A DNA stretch of 29,248 bases from a virus: IMG/VR virus record IMGVR_UViG_3300043464_002127, positions 1 through 29,248 of that record, one strand, 5' to 3'. Shown here one piece after another: positions 8,346 through 15,141 of this stretch. A program made the translations under genes and the position numbers. Numbering within the stretch: the stretch's first letter is position 1; each line of letters starts with the position of its first letter. A model generated the notes under the pieces. The model made no database searches, was not told the origin of the DNA, and saw nothing but the letters and a program-made list of their open reading frames with translations.

Positions 8346-8781
8346 CTATCCCCCCCGTCTCTACATTCTGCACAATGATCTCGCATCCCTCTAGCTCCCC
8401 TTCCATGCAATACGACTTGATTGCAACAACCCGGCACACTTGAGAATCGTCTTTGAATAAAACCCCGGTGAGTGCGTCAAGGGTTGACCGTTCAATTTTG
8501 TCAATATCTGGTTTGGTGATGACGTGCCTGGGAGCGGTTGCCTTGAGCAGGCCTTTGGCATTGAAGTGGCTCTTGGGTCTTGCGAACCGAAAGGCCAACT
8601 CAAGGAACACCGGGCCAAGTGCCATGGGGGCGGCGGCTTTCAATGCCTCTTGTCTGACGGCCTCGCGCCATGGCTTGAGGTTGGTGGACTGCTCCACCAT
8701 GATGCCGCGGCCAACATGCTTCTTAGACCCCTGAGGAGCGGGCCTAATGCCCTCGATGTTGAAATGGATCAAATCTGCCAT
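8320..8781 (-). CDS. rusA: RusA-like Holliday junction resolvase
   Basis: 153 residues. The family signature is clear: K-P-D-I-D-K-I-E-R-S-T-L-D-A-L-T-G-V-L-F-K-D-D-S-Q-V around residues 90-115. It supplies the conserved Asp pair in P-D-I-D and the later D-D of RusA enzymes that bind the catalytic metal, plus a Lys. The N-terminus (F-N-I-E-G-I-R-P-A-P-Q-G-S-K) matches the usual first beta strand and P-x-P-K-x-R-P-R-like segment. RusA dimers cut four-way junctions and in phages help resolve replication intermediates before packaging, consistent with its place just before the packaging genes. Starts 9 bases after the stop of the upstream regulator-like gene. The C-terminal end overlaps the gpZ-like gene. 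Confidence 0.9.
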   Translation of the reverse strand: MADLIHFNIEGIRPAPQGSKKHVGRGIMVEQSTNLKPWREAVRQEALKAAAPMALGPVFLELAFRFARPKSHFNAKGLLKATAPRHVITKPDIDKIERSTLDALTGVLFKDDSQVCRVVAIKSYCMEGELEGCEIIVQNVETGGIGAQHPTGH

Positions 8782-8790
8782 GCCCCAACC

Positions 8791-9426
8791 CTACCTCAAA
8801 TTCGGGTTTGGTGGTTCAACCACGCGCCGGTAGTGCAAACCATTGGCAGCCCAGCCATTCTTAATTGAAGCTGAAATACCAGACTTGTTGACAAATGCAG
8901 CAAGAGATGCTTCTTTGATTGATTTATAGCGTTGGCCAGTTTCAATACATTCGACCTCAACAGTATGCTTCAATCGCGGCAGGTTCATGGCTACAATTTT
9001 GGAAGCGTGTATTTCCGAGTCAAATAGCTGAGTAAGCTCTGAAAAGCCAATACCCCCAAACTGGTTGGGATGCTTTCTGGCAAATTCCCGTAACGCTTTG
9101 CGAGATATACACCAATGATTATTTTTTGACTTATAGCGATAAACTGCTTTTAACTTTCCTGACAAAATCCAGTTAAGTATTTTTTTATTGTTATATCCCG
9201 TAAGAACTGTAATGGCAGATGTTGTAATAAATTCCCCTTGAGGCTTGATTGACAGACCCATGGCCTCTGCTTGCCGGGCCAAAGCCTTGGGAGTTCGTGG
9301 GGGCCGGGCTTGGTTGAACTGATCAACAACCATGTGCCACGGGATCTCCCCAGCAAGGTCCGCCAGAAGTTCGAGGTCTTCCGGCGTCCATCGCCTCCAT
9401 TCACGTTTAGGTGCTGACTGGGTCAT
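8791..9426 (-). CDS. DNA-binding protein with SANT/Myb-like start and NUMOD1-like end
   Basis: 211 residues from MTQSAPKREWRRW; an upstream in-frame start at 9705 would translate the palindromic noncoding region and is rejected. N-terminus (about 9-58) is SANT/Myb-like: W-R-R-W-T-P-E-D-L-E-L-L-A-D-L-A-G and a later R-T-P-K-A-L-A-R-Q-A. The middle (about 68-123) reads as a winged-helix/MerR-like segment (I-T-V-L-T-G-Y-N-N-K-K-I-L-N-W-I). The C-terminus (about 159-200, V-E-C-I-E-T-G-Q-R-Y-K-S-I-K-E-A-S) resembles the NUMOD1 DNA-binding repeat of homing endonucleases. No HNH or GIY-YIG nuclease motif is present. It may be a regulator of the late genes that follow or a binder of the adjacent repeat region. 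AT-rich codons suggest separate acquisition. Confidence 0.6.
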   Translation of the reverse strand: MTQSAPKREWRRWTPEDLELLADLAGEIPWHMVVDQFNQARPPRTPKALARQAEAMGLSIKPQGEFITTSAITVLTGYNNKKILNWILSGKLKAVYRYKSKNNHWCISRKALREFARKHPNQFGGIGFSELTQLFDSEIHASKIVAMNLPRLKHTVEVECIETGQRYKSIKEASLAAFVNKSGISASIKNGWAANGLHYRRVVEPPNPNLR

Positions 9427-9802
9427 GGCTTGTGGCTTCGTGGTGGTTTTGGCAATTGTGAGTTTTGGTGTTTGGCGACTTGATGGTCTGCAATGCTCCC
9501 CCCCCCCCCCAATAAAAAGCACAGGGATCGGGATAAAATCCGGCGAATCGCAGTCATAGCAATGGTTTAGAGGTTCAAAACATCGGGAATTTTGCGGGAT
9601 TTTCTTTGGGGATCGGGATTTTCCGAAATCCTGCCCCTTGAGAAAATCCCGCAAAATTCCCGCAAAATTCCCGATTTGGCAAACCTCAGATCTCTTCCAC
9701 TGCAAACGATCTCACGGATTTTTTCCCGAAATCCCTCTAAAAAGAAAAAACAGTATGGGGGGGGGGAGGTAAGAAGTAGAAATTTGAGTCATTACAGAAT
9801 CC
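9427..9802. other. Repeat-rich noncoding region; candidate replication origin
   Basis: 376 bp without a believable gene, between the primase-helicase stop and the start of the DNA-binding protein. It holds a C13 run (9498-9510), a G10 run (9757-9766), a long imperfect palindrome (9582-9675, separate entry) and several copies of a GGGATTTT/AAAATCCC core. Examples are near 9528-9540 (cgggataaaatcc), 9614-9631 and 9716-9736. Iterated motifs plus large dyad symmetry next to a primase-helicase gene is the arrangement of several phage and plasmid origins. The reading is inferred from structure and position only; an operator cluster for the adjacent gene is an alternative. Confidence 0.4.
9582..9675. 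repeat. Large imperfect palindrome with an 11-bp duplicated unit
   Basis: Left arm 9582-9605 (24 bases) is matched by the reverse complement of 9641-9675 (35 bases). The right arm equals the left arm plus one extra copy of the 11-mer GGGAATTTTGC. Between the arms a second hairpin is visible: GGGG at 9608-9611 with CCCC at 9634-9637, and GGATTT at 9616-9621 with AAATCC at 9626-9631 around a TCCG loop. The structure can therefore extrude as a nearly continuous cruciform of about 94 bp. Seen directly in the sequence. Confidence 0.85.
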
Positions 9803-11959
9803 TTACAGGGCATATCGAGGAGCATTGCGGCCAACGGTTGTCAGCTTCCAGGCCTTCCCCGCTTTTTTGATCAAACCTTGCTTTCGCAGCCAGGTCAGGT
9901 TGTTGCGCACCGTCGCCTCAGAGACCCCCTGAAGGTCATCAAGCAACATCCGGGTGTCGGTGGGCCTACCGCTGGCCTCGCGCAGCTCCAGGCGATCTAG
10001 CAGGGCGCAGCGAGCGTTTCCGGTGATCTCACCATCGGTTACCTCAAAACCTTCACTTCCCAGGCGGTATTTGAAATCACGGGACTGGCTGCCGCGCAAC
10101 TTCAAAACCGACCACTCGTTGCAGGTGCCCCGTTCGCCGGTGTGCCGGGTGATCTGGTGAACACCGCTGGGAATCTGGTTGATGTTCTGGGAGCCTGCGG
10201 CGGCCTGGACGCCTTTGCCAGAGGCTTTGCCGCCTGCAGGGTGGTGCAACCACACCAGGGAGCAATGGCGTCCAACCAGGGCTTGCATGAACCTCATCAG
10301 CGTGCCAACAGGACCGATTCCGAAATTGATCCCGGCCAATTCCAAAACCGCTTTCAGGCTGTCGATGATCACCAGGCTGTAACCGCCGAGATCCAGTTCA
10401 TCGCGCAGCTCAAGCAATCCCCTGGGTGAGCAGCACCAGGGCGGCATGTGATCGCCAGCTTCAGCGGCCCAAATCGATAACTTTTCGATGATCTCGGGAT
10501 CATCAGCAACGCCCAAGTCTTCGAGGTATTCGAGAACCATGGCCCTGGCCCCCTCGCCGGCGTCGGTCCCGATCCAAAGCACCCGCCCGCGCCGGAGAGG
10601 ATCGACGGGGATCTCTTGATCAAGAAACGCCTGGCCCTTGATGACGGCTGCGGCCATTGCAGCTGCGGCCATCGTCTTGCCTGCGCCCCCGGCTCCAAAC
10701 AGGACGTGGTCCCGGCGCCAGAGCAAAAACCCTGGGAGCAGGTCCTCCGCAGGTGAATCGAGGCGGTCGGTGATTGATCGGCCCCGGCGCTGTCCGCTGT
10801 GGCCTTGCTGGAGAGGTAGGCCCCACCTTGCCGCCAGTGCCACCATCATTCGATCGTCAATAGCATCGCCCCGCACGCCCAGGGCAAACAGTTCAGCCCT
10901 GATCGCCTGCTCCTTAGCCCATTGGTCGGCGGGCTCAAGCTTGAGGTTCAGAAGTGTGTCCAGCAGGGATTGAATCTGCTGGTCGCGTGGGGGCTCGGAT
11001 TGTTGGGGCACTGGCTGCCCCTGCTCCTGCTGCTGCTCAGCCTCAACCAAAGTCCAGTAGGCCTCCACCGCTGCCTCTGCGATGTCGATGATCGCGCTCT
11101 CGAGACCGTCTGGGGCATCGTCAATGGATCCGCCGTCTGGGATGTCGGGCCATAAGTCGATCGCCGGGATCACCAGCATCGGCAGCCCTGCCTGCGCCGC
11201 GGCCTCGGCTGCGTTCTCGGCGCGCCGTCGCCCTTCCTGCTGGTGCGCCGGCCGGTCGGGGCCGTCATGGTCCTGCAGGTAGATCAGCCCTGGGCAGCCA
11301 CCAGCCTTGAGCGCCAAGTAACGCGGCAAGATCTGCTCAATAGTGTGGGCATGGCCCGGCTGGGAAATGCTGACCACGCCCTCTGCAGCGCAGAGTTCTG
11401 CGCATTTTTCGCCCTCGGGTTCGAGAATCCAGCCATCGGCGCCGATCGTGTCGGCCAGGTTAAAAACGGGCCACGGGTCAGGGCCGGCGCCCTTCTCCCA
11501 TTTGTCATCCAGTAGATGAAACCCGTAGAACGCCTTGTCACCGTCAGGAAGCGCCACCCGTTTAACCAACTGGGTGGGCCCATAGCGGTATGGGCTGCCA
11601 GCGGGCTCCCTGGGGGTCATCCTGGCCAGGGCCGGGGGCCGGTCAGGCAAAGGCGCCGGCTGTGTCCGCGCTGGTTCGGCTGGCCGCTGCTGAATCGATC
11701 GCCTGGGGAGGCGCTGGGCCCCGTCGCGTGGTTTGTCGAGGGTGAAGTGTCCCGCCCGGCCGTCGCGTGTGTTGGCGGTGAAGGCCCAGGCCTGCTGATC
11801 AGCCCCGGCGACCACCTCGCCGGGCCGGTGGTCTTTGGGATGATGGCAGATCACCTCAAGGCCGTCGGACGACATGCGGCAGTCGCCGTCCTTCGTTCGG
11901 CCGCAGACAGGGCAGGGGTTGCGCCTGCTGCTGACGATCAATTTCTGTTTCTCGCTCAT
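9803..11959 (-). CDS. Phage primase-helicase (zinc finger, TOPRIM-like, RepA/RecA-type ATPase, wHTH)
   Basis: 718 residues. N-terminal zinc-binding segment with Cys16, Cys19, Cys27 and Cys38 (C-P-V-C-G-R-T-K-D-G-D-C-R ... I-C-H-H). Residues about 165-285 resemble a TOPRIM/DUF3854-type domain, with L-E-P-E-G-E-K-C-A-E-L-C at 179-190 and L-Q-D-H-D at 228-232. A Gln/Pro-rich linker lies near 305-330. The ATPase has Walker A G-A-G-G-A-G-K-T at 422-429, Walker B S-L-V-I-I-D-S at 528-534 and L-V-W-L-H-H-P-A-G-G-K near 568-578, as in RepA/DnaB-like hexameric helicases. A winged helix ends the protein (V-S-E-A-T-V-R-N-N-L-T-W-L-R-K-Q-G-L). It would prime and unwind DNA for phage replication. Coupled by ATGA to the upstream RHH gene; a repeat-rich possible origin lies just downstream. 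Confidence 0.85.
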   Translation of the reverse strand: MSEKQKLIVSSRRNPCPVCGRTKDGDCRMSSDGLEVICHHPKDHRPGEVVAGADQQAWAFTANTRDGRAGHFTLDKPRDGAQRLPRRSIQQRPAEPARTQPAPLPDRPPALARMTPREPAGSPYRYGPTQLVKRVALPDGDKAFYGFHLLDDKWEKGAGPDPWPVFNLADTIGADGWILEPEGEKCAELCAAEGVVSISQPGHAHTIEQILPRYLALKAGGCPGLIYLQDHDGPDRPAHQQEGRRRAENAAEAAAQAGLPMLVIPAIDLWPDIPDGGSIDDAPDGLESAIIDIAEAAVEAYWTLVEAEQQQEQGQPVPQQSEPPRDQQIQSLLDTLLNLKLEPADQWAKEQAIRAELFALGVRGDAIDDRMMVALAARWGLPLQQGHSGQRRGRSITDRLDSPAEDLLPGFLLWRRDHVLFGAGGAGKTMAAAAMAAAVIKGQAFLDQEIPVDPLRRGRVLWIGTDAGEGARAMVLEYLEDLGVADDPEIIEKLSIWAAEAGDHMPPWCCSPRGLLELRDELDLGGYSLVIIDSLKAVLELAGINFGIGPVGTLMRFMQALVGRHCSLVWLHHPAGGKASGKGVQAAAGSQNINQIPSGVHQITRHTGERGTCNEWSVLKLRGSQSRDFKYRLGSEGFEVTDGEITGNARCALLDRLELREASGRPTDTRMLLDDLQGVSEATVRNNLTWLRKQGLIKKAGKAWKLTTVGRNAPRYAL

Positions 11960-12144
11960 TCGGCATCACGCCGCGCCTTGGCGGTTTCCCGCGCCGTGGC
12001 TGCCAGACTGGCCCGCCTGGCTCGCTCGATCGCCATAACCACTATGGCATTGACTGCCAGGCCCCTGCTATCAGCCTCAGCCCGCAACCATTGCATTTGT
12101 TGCGGGGTAGGTCGGATTGAGATCGGGTTTCGTTTCGACGGCAT
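11956..12144 (-). CDS. Small ribbon-helix-helix (Arc/CopG-like) protein
   Basis: 62 residues: a basic N-terminus (MPSKRNPISIRPTPQQMQWL), then two helices containing A-D-S-R-G-L-A-V-N-A-I-V-V-M-A-I-E-R-A-R-R. The strand I-S-I-R-P-T followed by helix, short turn and N-A-I-V-V-M-A-I-E helix fits an Arc/MetJ-type ribbon-helix-helix DNA-binding fold of normal length. It is the first gene of the leftward operon and overlaps the primase-helicase gene by ATGA, so it may autoregulate the divergent 12145-12327 region. Function inferred from fold only. Confidence 0.6.
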   Translation of the reverse strand: MPSKRNPISIRPTPQQMQWLRAEADSRGLAVNAIVVMAIERARRASLAATARETAKARRDAE

Positions 12145-12327
12145 CGCTAGGGGCGGGGGAATCTCGGCCAGTGTAGCCGGAGAGGTTCACCCTATGCTAT
12201 GTTCCACCCATGGCCGCCGCACCATGACCTGGCGGCCAGCTACCAACCCTGAGGCTCCCACCATGCCCTAGCTCTTGTGCCCCGCCTGGGGCTGGTTTAA
12301 CCCTTTGAAAATCATTCCCGCTTTCCC
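12145..12327. promoter_or_regulatory. Divergent intergenic region between left and right operons
   Basis: 183 bp separating the leftward replication/packaging operon from the rightward operon. A TATGCTATGTT stretch near 12193-12204 could provide -10 elements, but no convincing -35 was found. Near 12279-12300 a GCCCC-GCCT-GGGGC hairpin is followed by a short pyrimidine-poor tail, so it is not a clear terminator. A 15-codon ORF (12223-12270, MTWRPATNPEAPTMP) could be a leader peptide but has no other support. The RHH protein encoded at 11956-12144 is the obvious candidate regulator. Confidence 0.3.
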
Positions 12328-13452
12328 ATGGCAGCCGAACACCCGGTATTAGAAACACAAACAGCGACTGACGCCCTGGCCATTGTGGCACCGACCACCG
12401 TCATCACCCAGTACGAAGTGCTGATAGATGACATCAAGGAGGCAAGGGCCAAGGCCGCCGAAGTGGCCTTTGATCTGACCGACAAGAAGGGCATCGCCGC
12501 CGCTAAGTCCTATGTCTTCAGCCTCAGGAGGTTGAACGGTCGAATCGACGAGGCACACAGGGACGCCAAGGCCGAAACCTTGGAGCGGGGCAAGGCGATT
12601 GACCGCGTGAAGAACGTTCTCCGCGAGCAGGTGGCTGCACTCATTCAGCCGCACCAGGACGCATTGGACGCCATCGCAAAGGCAGAAGCCGAGCGGGTGG
12701 CAAAGCACCGGCAGGTAATCGACACGATCAAAGATGCGGCACGGGTCCCCTTTGGCTCCACGTCGCAACAGATTGCAGTGATCCAGGAGCACATCAAAGC
12801 CCTGGATATGACCGGCATGGAGGAGTTCGAGGTCGAGGCCAAGGCGGCATGGGCTGACACCATGCAGGCGCTTACGGCTGCGCACGCCACGGCAGTGGCA
12901 ACCGAGGAGAAGGAAGCCGAGCTGGCCCGGCTGCGCGAGGAGGCCCGGCTCCAGGCCGAGAAGGAAGCCGCTGCCAAGGCTGCCAAGGAGGCAGAGGATG
13001 CCGCTGCCGAGGTGGCACGCAAAGCGCAGGAGGCAGCCGATGCAGCGGCGTTGCAGGTGATCGAGGAAGCCGAGCAGAAGGTGGCGGCTGCTCAGGCTGA
13101 AGCGGCAGCGGCAACGCAAAGAGCTCTAGACGCCGAGGCCGTTGCTGATGCGCTGCAATCGGAGGCGCTGCTAGAGATCAAGCCGGCAGAGTTTCCTGCT
13201 GCTGTGATCAGCGACAGGCTCGTCAAGTCCGTCTATGGGGGCGGGCAAAGGCTGGCCCATCCAGCCCCAGCCCCCGAGGCCGTGGTGCCAGCGTTCATCG
13301 TTGATGCCCAGATTGCCCTGCGCCTCGAACTGATGCAGGCCCTGTCCGGCCGGACCCGCGCCGAGGTAGCCGACGCCTTGATCGACGGCACCCTGCACCA
13401 TGCCATCCAGGTCAACTGGGCCGCCATGGGGGCAATCCTACCCACCTCCTAA
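12328..13452 (+). CDS. Long coiled-coil phage protein of unknown function
   Basis: 374 residues. After a variable start, residues about 20-110 are a helical region (Q-Y-E-V-L-I-D-D-I-K-E-A-R-A-K-A, then L-R-R-L-N-G-R-I-D-E-A-H-R-D-A-K-A-E) of a type recalled from phage proteins encoded next to RecT/exonuclease genes (DUF1351-like). Residues about 185-280 form a continuous Ala/Glu/Lys-rich coiled coil (E-E-K-E-A-E-L-A-R-L-R-E-E-A-R-L-Q-A-E-K). The C-terminus is a small globular segment with I-S-D-R-L-V-K-S-V-Y-G. First gene of the rightward operon. Possibly an accessory of recombination or replication; the family was not verified. The antisense readings through the coiled-coil are shadows. Confidence 0.75.
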   Translation: MAAEHPVLETQTATDALAIVAPTTVITQYEVLIDDIKEARAKAAEVAFDLTDKKGIAAAKSYVFSLRRLNGRIDEAHRDAKAETLERGKAIDRVKNVLREQVAALIQPHQDALDAIAKAEAERVAKHRQVIDTIKDAARVPFGSTSQQIAVIQEHIKALDMTGMEEFEVEAKAAWADTMQALTAAHATAVATEEKEAELARLREEARLQAEKEAAAKAAKEAEDAAAEVARKAQEAADAAALQVIEEAEQKVAAAQAEAAAATQRALDAEAVADALQSEALLEIKPAEFPAAVISDRLVKSVYGGGQRLAHPAPAPEAVVPAFIVDAQIALRLELMQALSGRTRAEVADALIDGTLHHAIQVNWAAMGAILPTS

Positions 13453-13665
13453 CCTCACGGGGCATGGCGGGCAGTTCATGGCCCGGCTAAGCGCTCCCTG
13501 GCAATGCCGTCTACTGCCCGGCCCTGGCGGTAGCAAACAAAGGCCTCTTGCCTGCAACGGGACCCGTCGAGGTTTACCGCTGGTGCCAGCCGTCACTGGA
13601 GGTGGGCGGTAACAAGCGCTGACCTGTAAGTCCCCGGCTTTTTCTTTACACAATTTACCTTTCCA
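13453..13665. other. 213-bp gap with no firm gene
   Basis: Between the coiled-coil gene and the next small ORF. A 44-codon ORF at 13478-13612 (MARLSAPWQC...) is Arg/Pro/Gly-rich with no recognizable pattern and no overlap coupling, so it is not called. The segment 13613-13665 contains a T-rich stretch (ggctttttcttt at about 13637-13648) without a clear stem. Otherwise nothing is seen here. Confidence 0.4.
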
Positions 13666-13752
13666 ATGAACTACACCAAAACCACTCCATGCCCAGAAGA
13701 CTGCCCCGTCCCCATCTCTGACGGGGTGAAAGTTCGCCGGGGTAAGCCATGA
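13666..13752 (+). CDS. 28-residue micro-ORF with C-x4-C motif
   Basis: MNYTKTTPCPEDCPVPISDG followed by VKVRRGKP. The Cys-Pro-Glu-Asp-Cys-Pro motif and basic tail are reminiscent of very small phage zinc or regulatory peptides, but no family is recognised. The stop overlaps the start of the nucleotidyltransferase gene as ATGA, the same coupling used throughout this operon, which supports translation. The ORF could equally be just a coupling leader. Confidence 0.45.
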   Translation: MNYTKTTPCPEDCPVPISDGVKVRRGKP

Positions 13753-14273
13753 GCACCGGTCCCCGCATCCCCCTGGCCAAAGCCCTGGCTATTTGCGCAG
13801 ACACCCTGACCGACCTCCGCCCGCATTGCTTGAAAATCGACGAGGCAGGATCAGTTCGACGCCGCTGCCCAACCATCGGCGATCTGGAGATTGTCTGCCT
13901 ACCCAACCGTGACCCCCTCGAATCGACGCCGCTGTTTGCCGGTGGCTTTGCAATGGCTGTGGAGCAGTGGCCCAAGGTTATTGGCGGCCCCGACGGCCGC
14001 TACACCAAACGAATGCTCCCCTGCGGGCTGAAGTTGGATTTGTTCATGCCGCATCCCGATGGTTACGGCCTGATTCTGGCCATCCGAACAGGATCTGAAG
14101 ACTGGTCGCACAAGGTTTTGGCCGCCGGATGGAAGCGAGCCGGCTTCCATTCCGATAAAGGCCTGCTGCGGCGCGAGGATGGATCGATAGTTCCGTGCCG
14201 CACCGAGCGGGAACTGTTCGACACCATCGGGCTGCGCTGGGTTGAGCCGGCAGACAGGGAGGTTAGGCCGTGA
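13749..14273 (+). CDS. Minimal DNA polymerase X (pol beta-like) nucleotidyltransferase
   Basis: 174 residues. Resembles only the palm and thumb of family X polymerases. Visible motifs: G-S-V-R-R-R-C-P-T-I-G-D-L-E-I-V (Gly34-Ser35, Asp45, Glu47), where pol beta has GS...DMD; K-L-D-L-F-M with Asp97 for the third carboxylate; R-T-G-S-E-D-W-S-H-K-V (113-123) corresponding to the FTGS-DxFN nucleotide-binding loop; and a C-terminal E-R-E-L-F-D-T-I-G-L-R-W-V-E-P-A-D-R matching the DIFDYIQWKYREPKDR end. No 8-kDa lyase/HhH domain or PHP exonuclease is present. The second metal ligand is Glu rather than Asp. Possible role in repair, end processing or terminal nucleotide addition; activity unproven. Coupled on both sides by overlapping stop/start codons. 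Confidence 0.8.
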   Translation: MSTGPRIPLAKALAICADTLTDLRPHCLKIDEAGSVRRRCPTIGDLEIVCLPNRDPLESTPLFAGGFAMAVEQWPKVIGGPDGRYTKRMLPCGLKLDLFMPHPDGYGLILAIRTGSEDWSHKVLAAGWKRAGFHSDKGLLRREDGSIVPCRTERELFDTIGLRWVEPADREVRP

Positions 14274-14332
14274 GCACCCCGCTGCCGCCCGCCTCGGTGG
14301 CGCCGATCTCATCGCCTAACGAGGAACCATGA
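14270..14332 (+). CDS. 20-residue micro-ORF linking two genes
   Basis: GTG-started peptide (M)STPLPPASVAPISSPNEEP. It begins at GTGA overlapping the stop of the nucleotidyltransferase gene and ends at ATGA overlapping the start of the HNH gene. The double coupling is the only support; the Pro/Ser-rich sequence suggests no fold. It may serve merely to carry ribosomes to the HNH start. Confidence 0.3.
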   Translation: MSTPLPPASVAPISSPNEEP

Positions 14333-14706
14333 GTAATGCCAGAAACAAACAAAATAGGCAACTATTGCACCAAAAGTATGGGGGTCGTTGTGCATATTGC
14401 GGAGTGTCTATTCAGCTTGAAACCATGCAAGTCGATCACATTGTCCCTCTTAGGCGAAACGACACAGATGGCCAACTTGAAACCTGGGGCGTACCTAGGG
14501 GTTCAGATCATCTAAGCAACTTTAACCCCGCCTGTGCAAGGTGCAACAAATGGAAGGGAACGTTCGGCGTTGAAGAATTCAGGAGTCACATTGAAGCATC
14601 ATTGACCAGATTGGCCAGGGACGCTCCTAATTTCAAATTGGCCATAGACTATGGGCTGTTAGTTGTCAATAAAGTAAAAGTACAATTTTACTTTGAAACC
14701 CTATGA
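14329..14706 (+). CDS. HNH endonuclease
   Basis: 125 residues with the complete HNH layout: C-A-Y-C-G (residues about 22-26), V-D-H-I-V-P-L-R-R (about 40-48, with the DH of the beta-hairpin), L-S-N-F-N-P-A-C-A-R-C-N-K-W-K-G (about 67-82; Asn and His/Asn region plus second zinc CxxC). It is a stand-alone nuclease with no NUMOD domain; in phages such enzymes may be free-standing homing nucleases or take part in packaging or host DNA attack. It is embedded in a string of unknown genes and is much AT-richer than its neighbours, which supports recent insertion as a mobile homing element. Start overlaps the preceding micro-ORF. Confidence 0.88.
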   Translation: MSNARNKQNRQLLHQKYGGRCAYCGVSIQLETMQVDHIVPLRRNDTDGQLETWGVPRGSDHLSNFNPACARCNKWKGTFGVEEFRSHIEASLTRLARDAPNFKLAIDYGLLVVNKVKVQFYFETL

Positions 14707-14903
14707 GCACCCAAATCCGTTACGCCTTGATGATAGCCTGTCCCTGGGACACCCTTACGATCAACGGTGTCGCAATGCCCACGCCAGCAACCGGCCCTCA
14801 ACGCTTTATTCCTGTTTTTGACACACAGGAACAAGCAGTTGAGTGGGGTTCTGACGGAGACACGATTGTCCCAATTGCTACTGCCCCCAACGAGGCCCCA
14901 TAA
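14703..14903 (+). CDS. Small protein of unknown function (66 aa)
   Basis: MSTQIRYALMIACPWDTLTI... ends E-W-G-S-D-G-D-T-I-V-P-I-A-T-A-P. One compact beta-rich domain seems likely from the alternating hydrophobic pattern; the segment F-I-P-V-F-D-T-Q-E-Q-A-V-E-W looks like a strand-helix pair. No family recognised. ATGA overlap with the HNH gene supports the start. Its stop TAA overlaps the damaged start of the next short ORF as ATAA. Confidence 0.55.
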   Translation: MSTQIRYALMIACPWDTLTINGVAMPTPATGPQRFIPVFDTQEQAVEWGSDGDTIVPIATAPNEAP

Positions 14904-14968
14904 GCACCTCCAAGCCACGAACCGACGACGCGCAGGCAGTTTACGAAGCCGTCACAAAGTTTGGGTGA
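14900..14968 (+). pseudogene. Short ORF whose start codon appears lost (ATA)
   Basis: Reads (I)STSKPRTDDAQAVYEAVTKF-G then TGA. It occupies a position where every other junction in this operon has CCATGAGCACC; here the sequence is CCATAAGCACC. A single G-to-A change would turn ATGA into ATAA, keeping the upstream stop (TAA) but removing the ATG. The 3' end overlaps the next ORF as GTGA. It may be untranslated, or begin inefficiently at ATA. Confidence 0.3.
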
Positions 14969-15141
14969 CAACAGACGACCCAAGCTTTATTGCCGCCGCC
15001 GCTCTCCGCGCCGCTGCAGCGCAAATGATCAAAACCGACGACCTGGCAGACATCATGGAGGACGTGATTCGAGGGGCAGAGCGGCGGCGGCAAGCCGGGG
15101 AGCTGCACACCATCGCCACCGAACTGGAGCAACAGCCATGA
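14965..15141 (+). CDS. Small helical protein of unknown function (58 aa)
   Basis: Starts at GTG overlapping the preceding stop (GTGA) and ends at ATGA overlapping the next gene. The sequence (S-F-I-A-A-A-A-L-R-A-A-A-A-Q-M-I-K, then D-V-I-R-G-A-E-R-R-R-Q) is strongly helical. Its last residues, A-T-E-L-E, are shared with the end of the next gene, including a 20-base identical stretch. An upstream ATG at 14767 in the same frame would overlap the previous gene over most of its length and is rejected. Confidence 0.5.
   Translation: MTTDDPSFIAAAALRAAAAQMIKTDDLADIMEDVIRGAERRRQAGELHTIATELEQQP

Noticed and set aside
9426-9705. N-terminal extension of the DNA-binding protein to 9705
   Set aside because: It would translate the palindrome and homopolymer runs; a good start (MTQSAPK) follows at 9426.
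11516-12271. Plus-strand 251-residue ORF opposite the primase start and RHH gene
   Set aside because: Antisense to two well-supported genes; composition typical of shadow translation.
12349-13119. 256-residue minus-strand ORF opposite the coiled-coil gene
   Set aside because: It is the antisense of an Ala/Glu-rich coiled coil, giving Leu/Arg/Cys-rich low-complexity sequence without motifs.
13478-13612. 44-residue ORF in the 213-bp gap
   Set aside because: No coupling to neighbours and no recognisable pattern.
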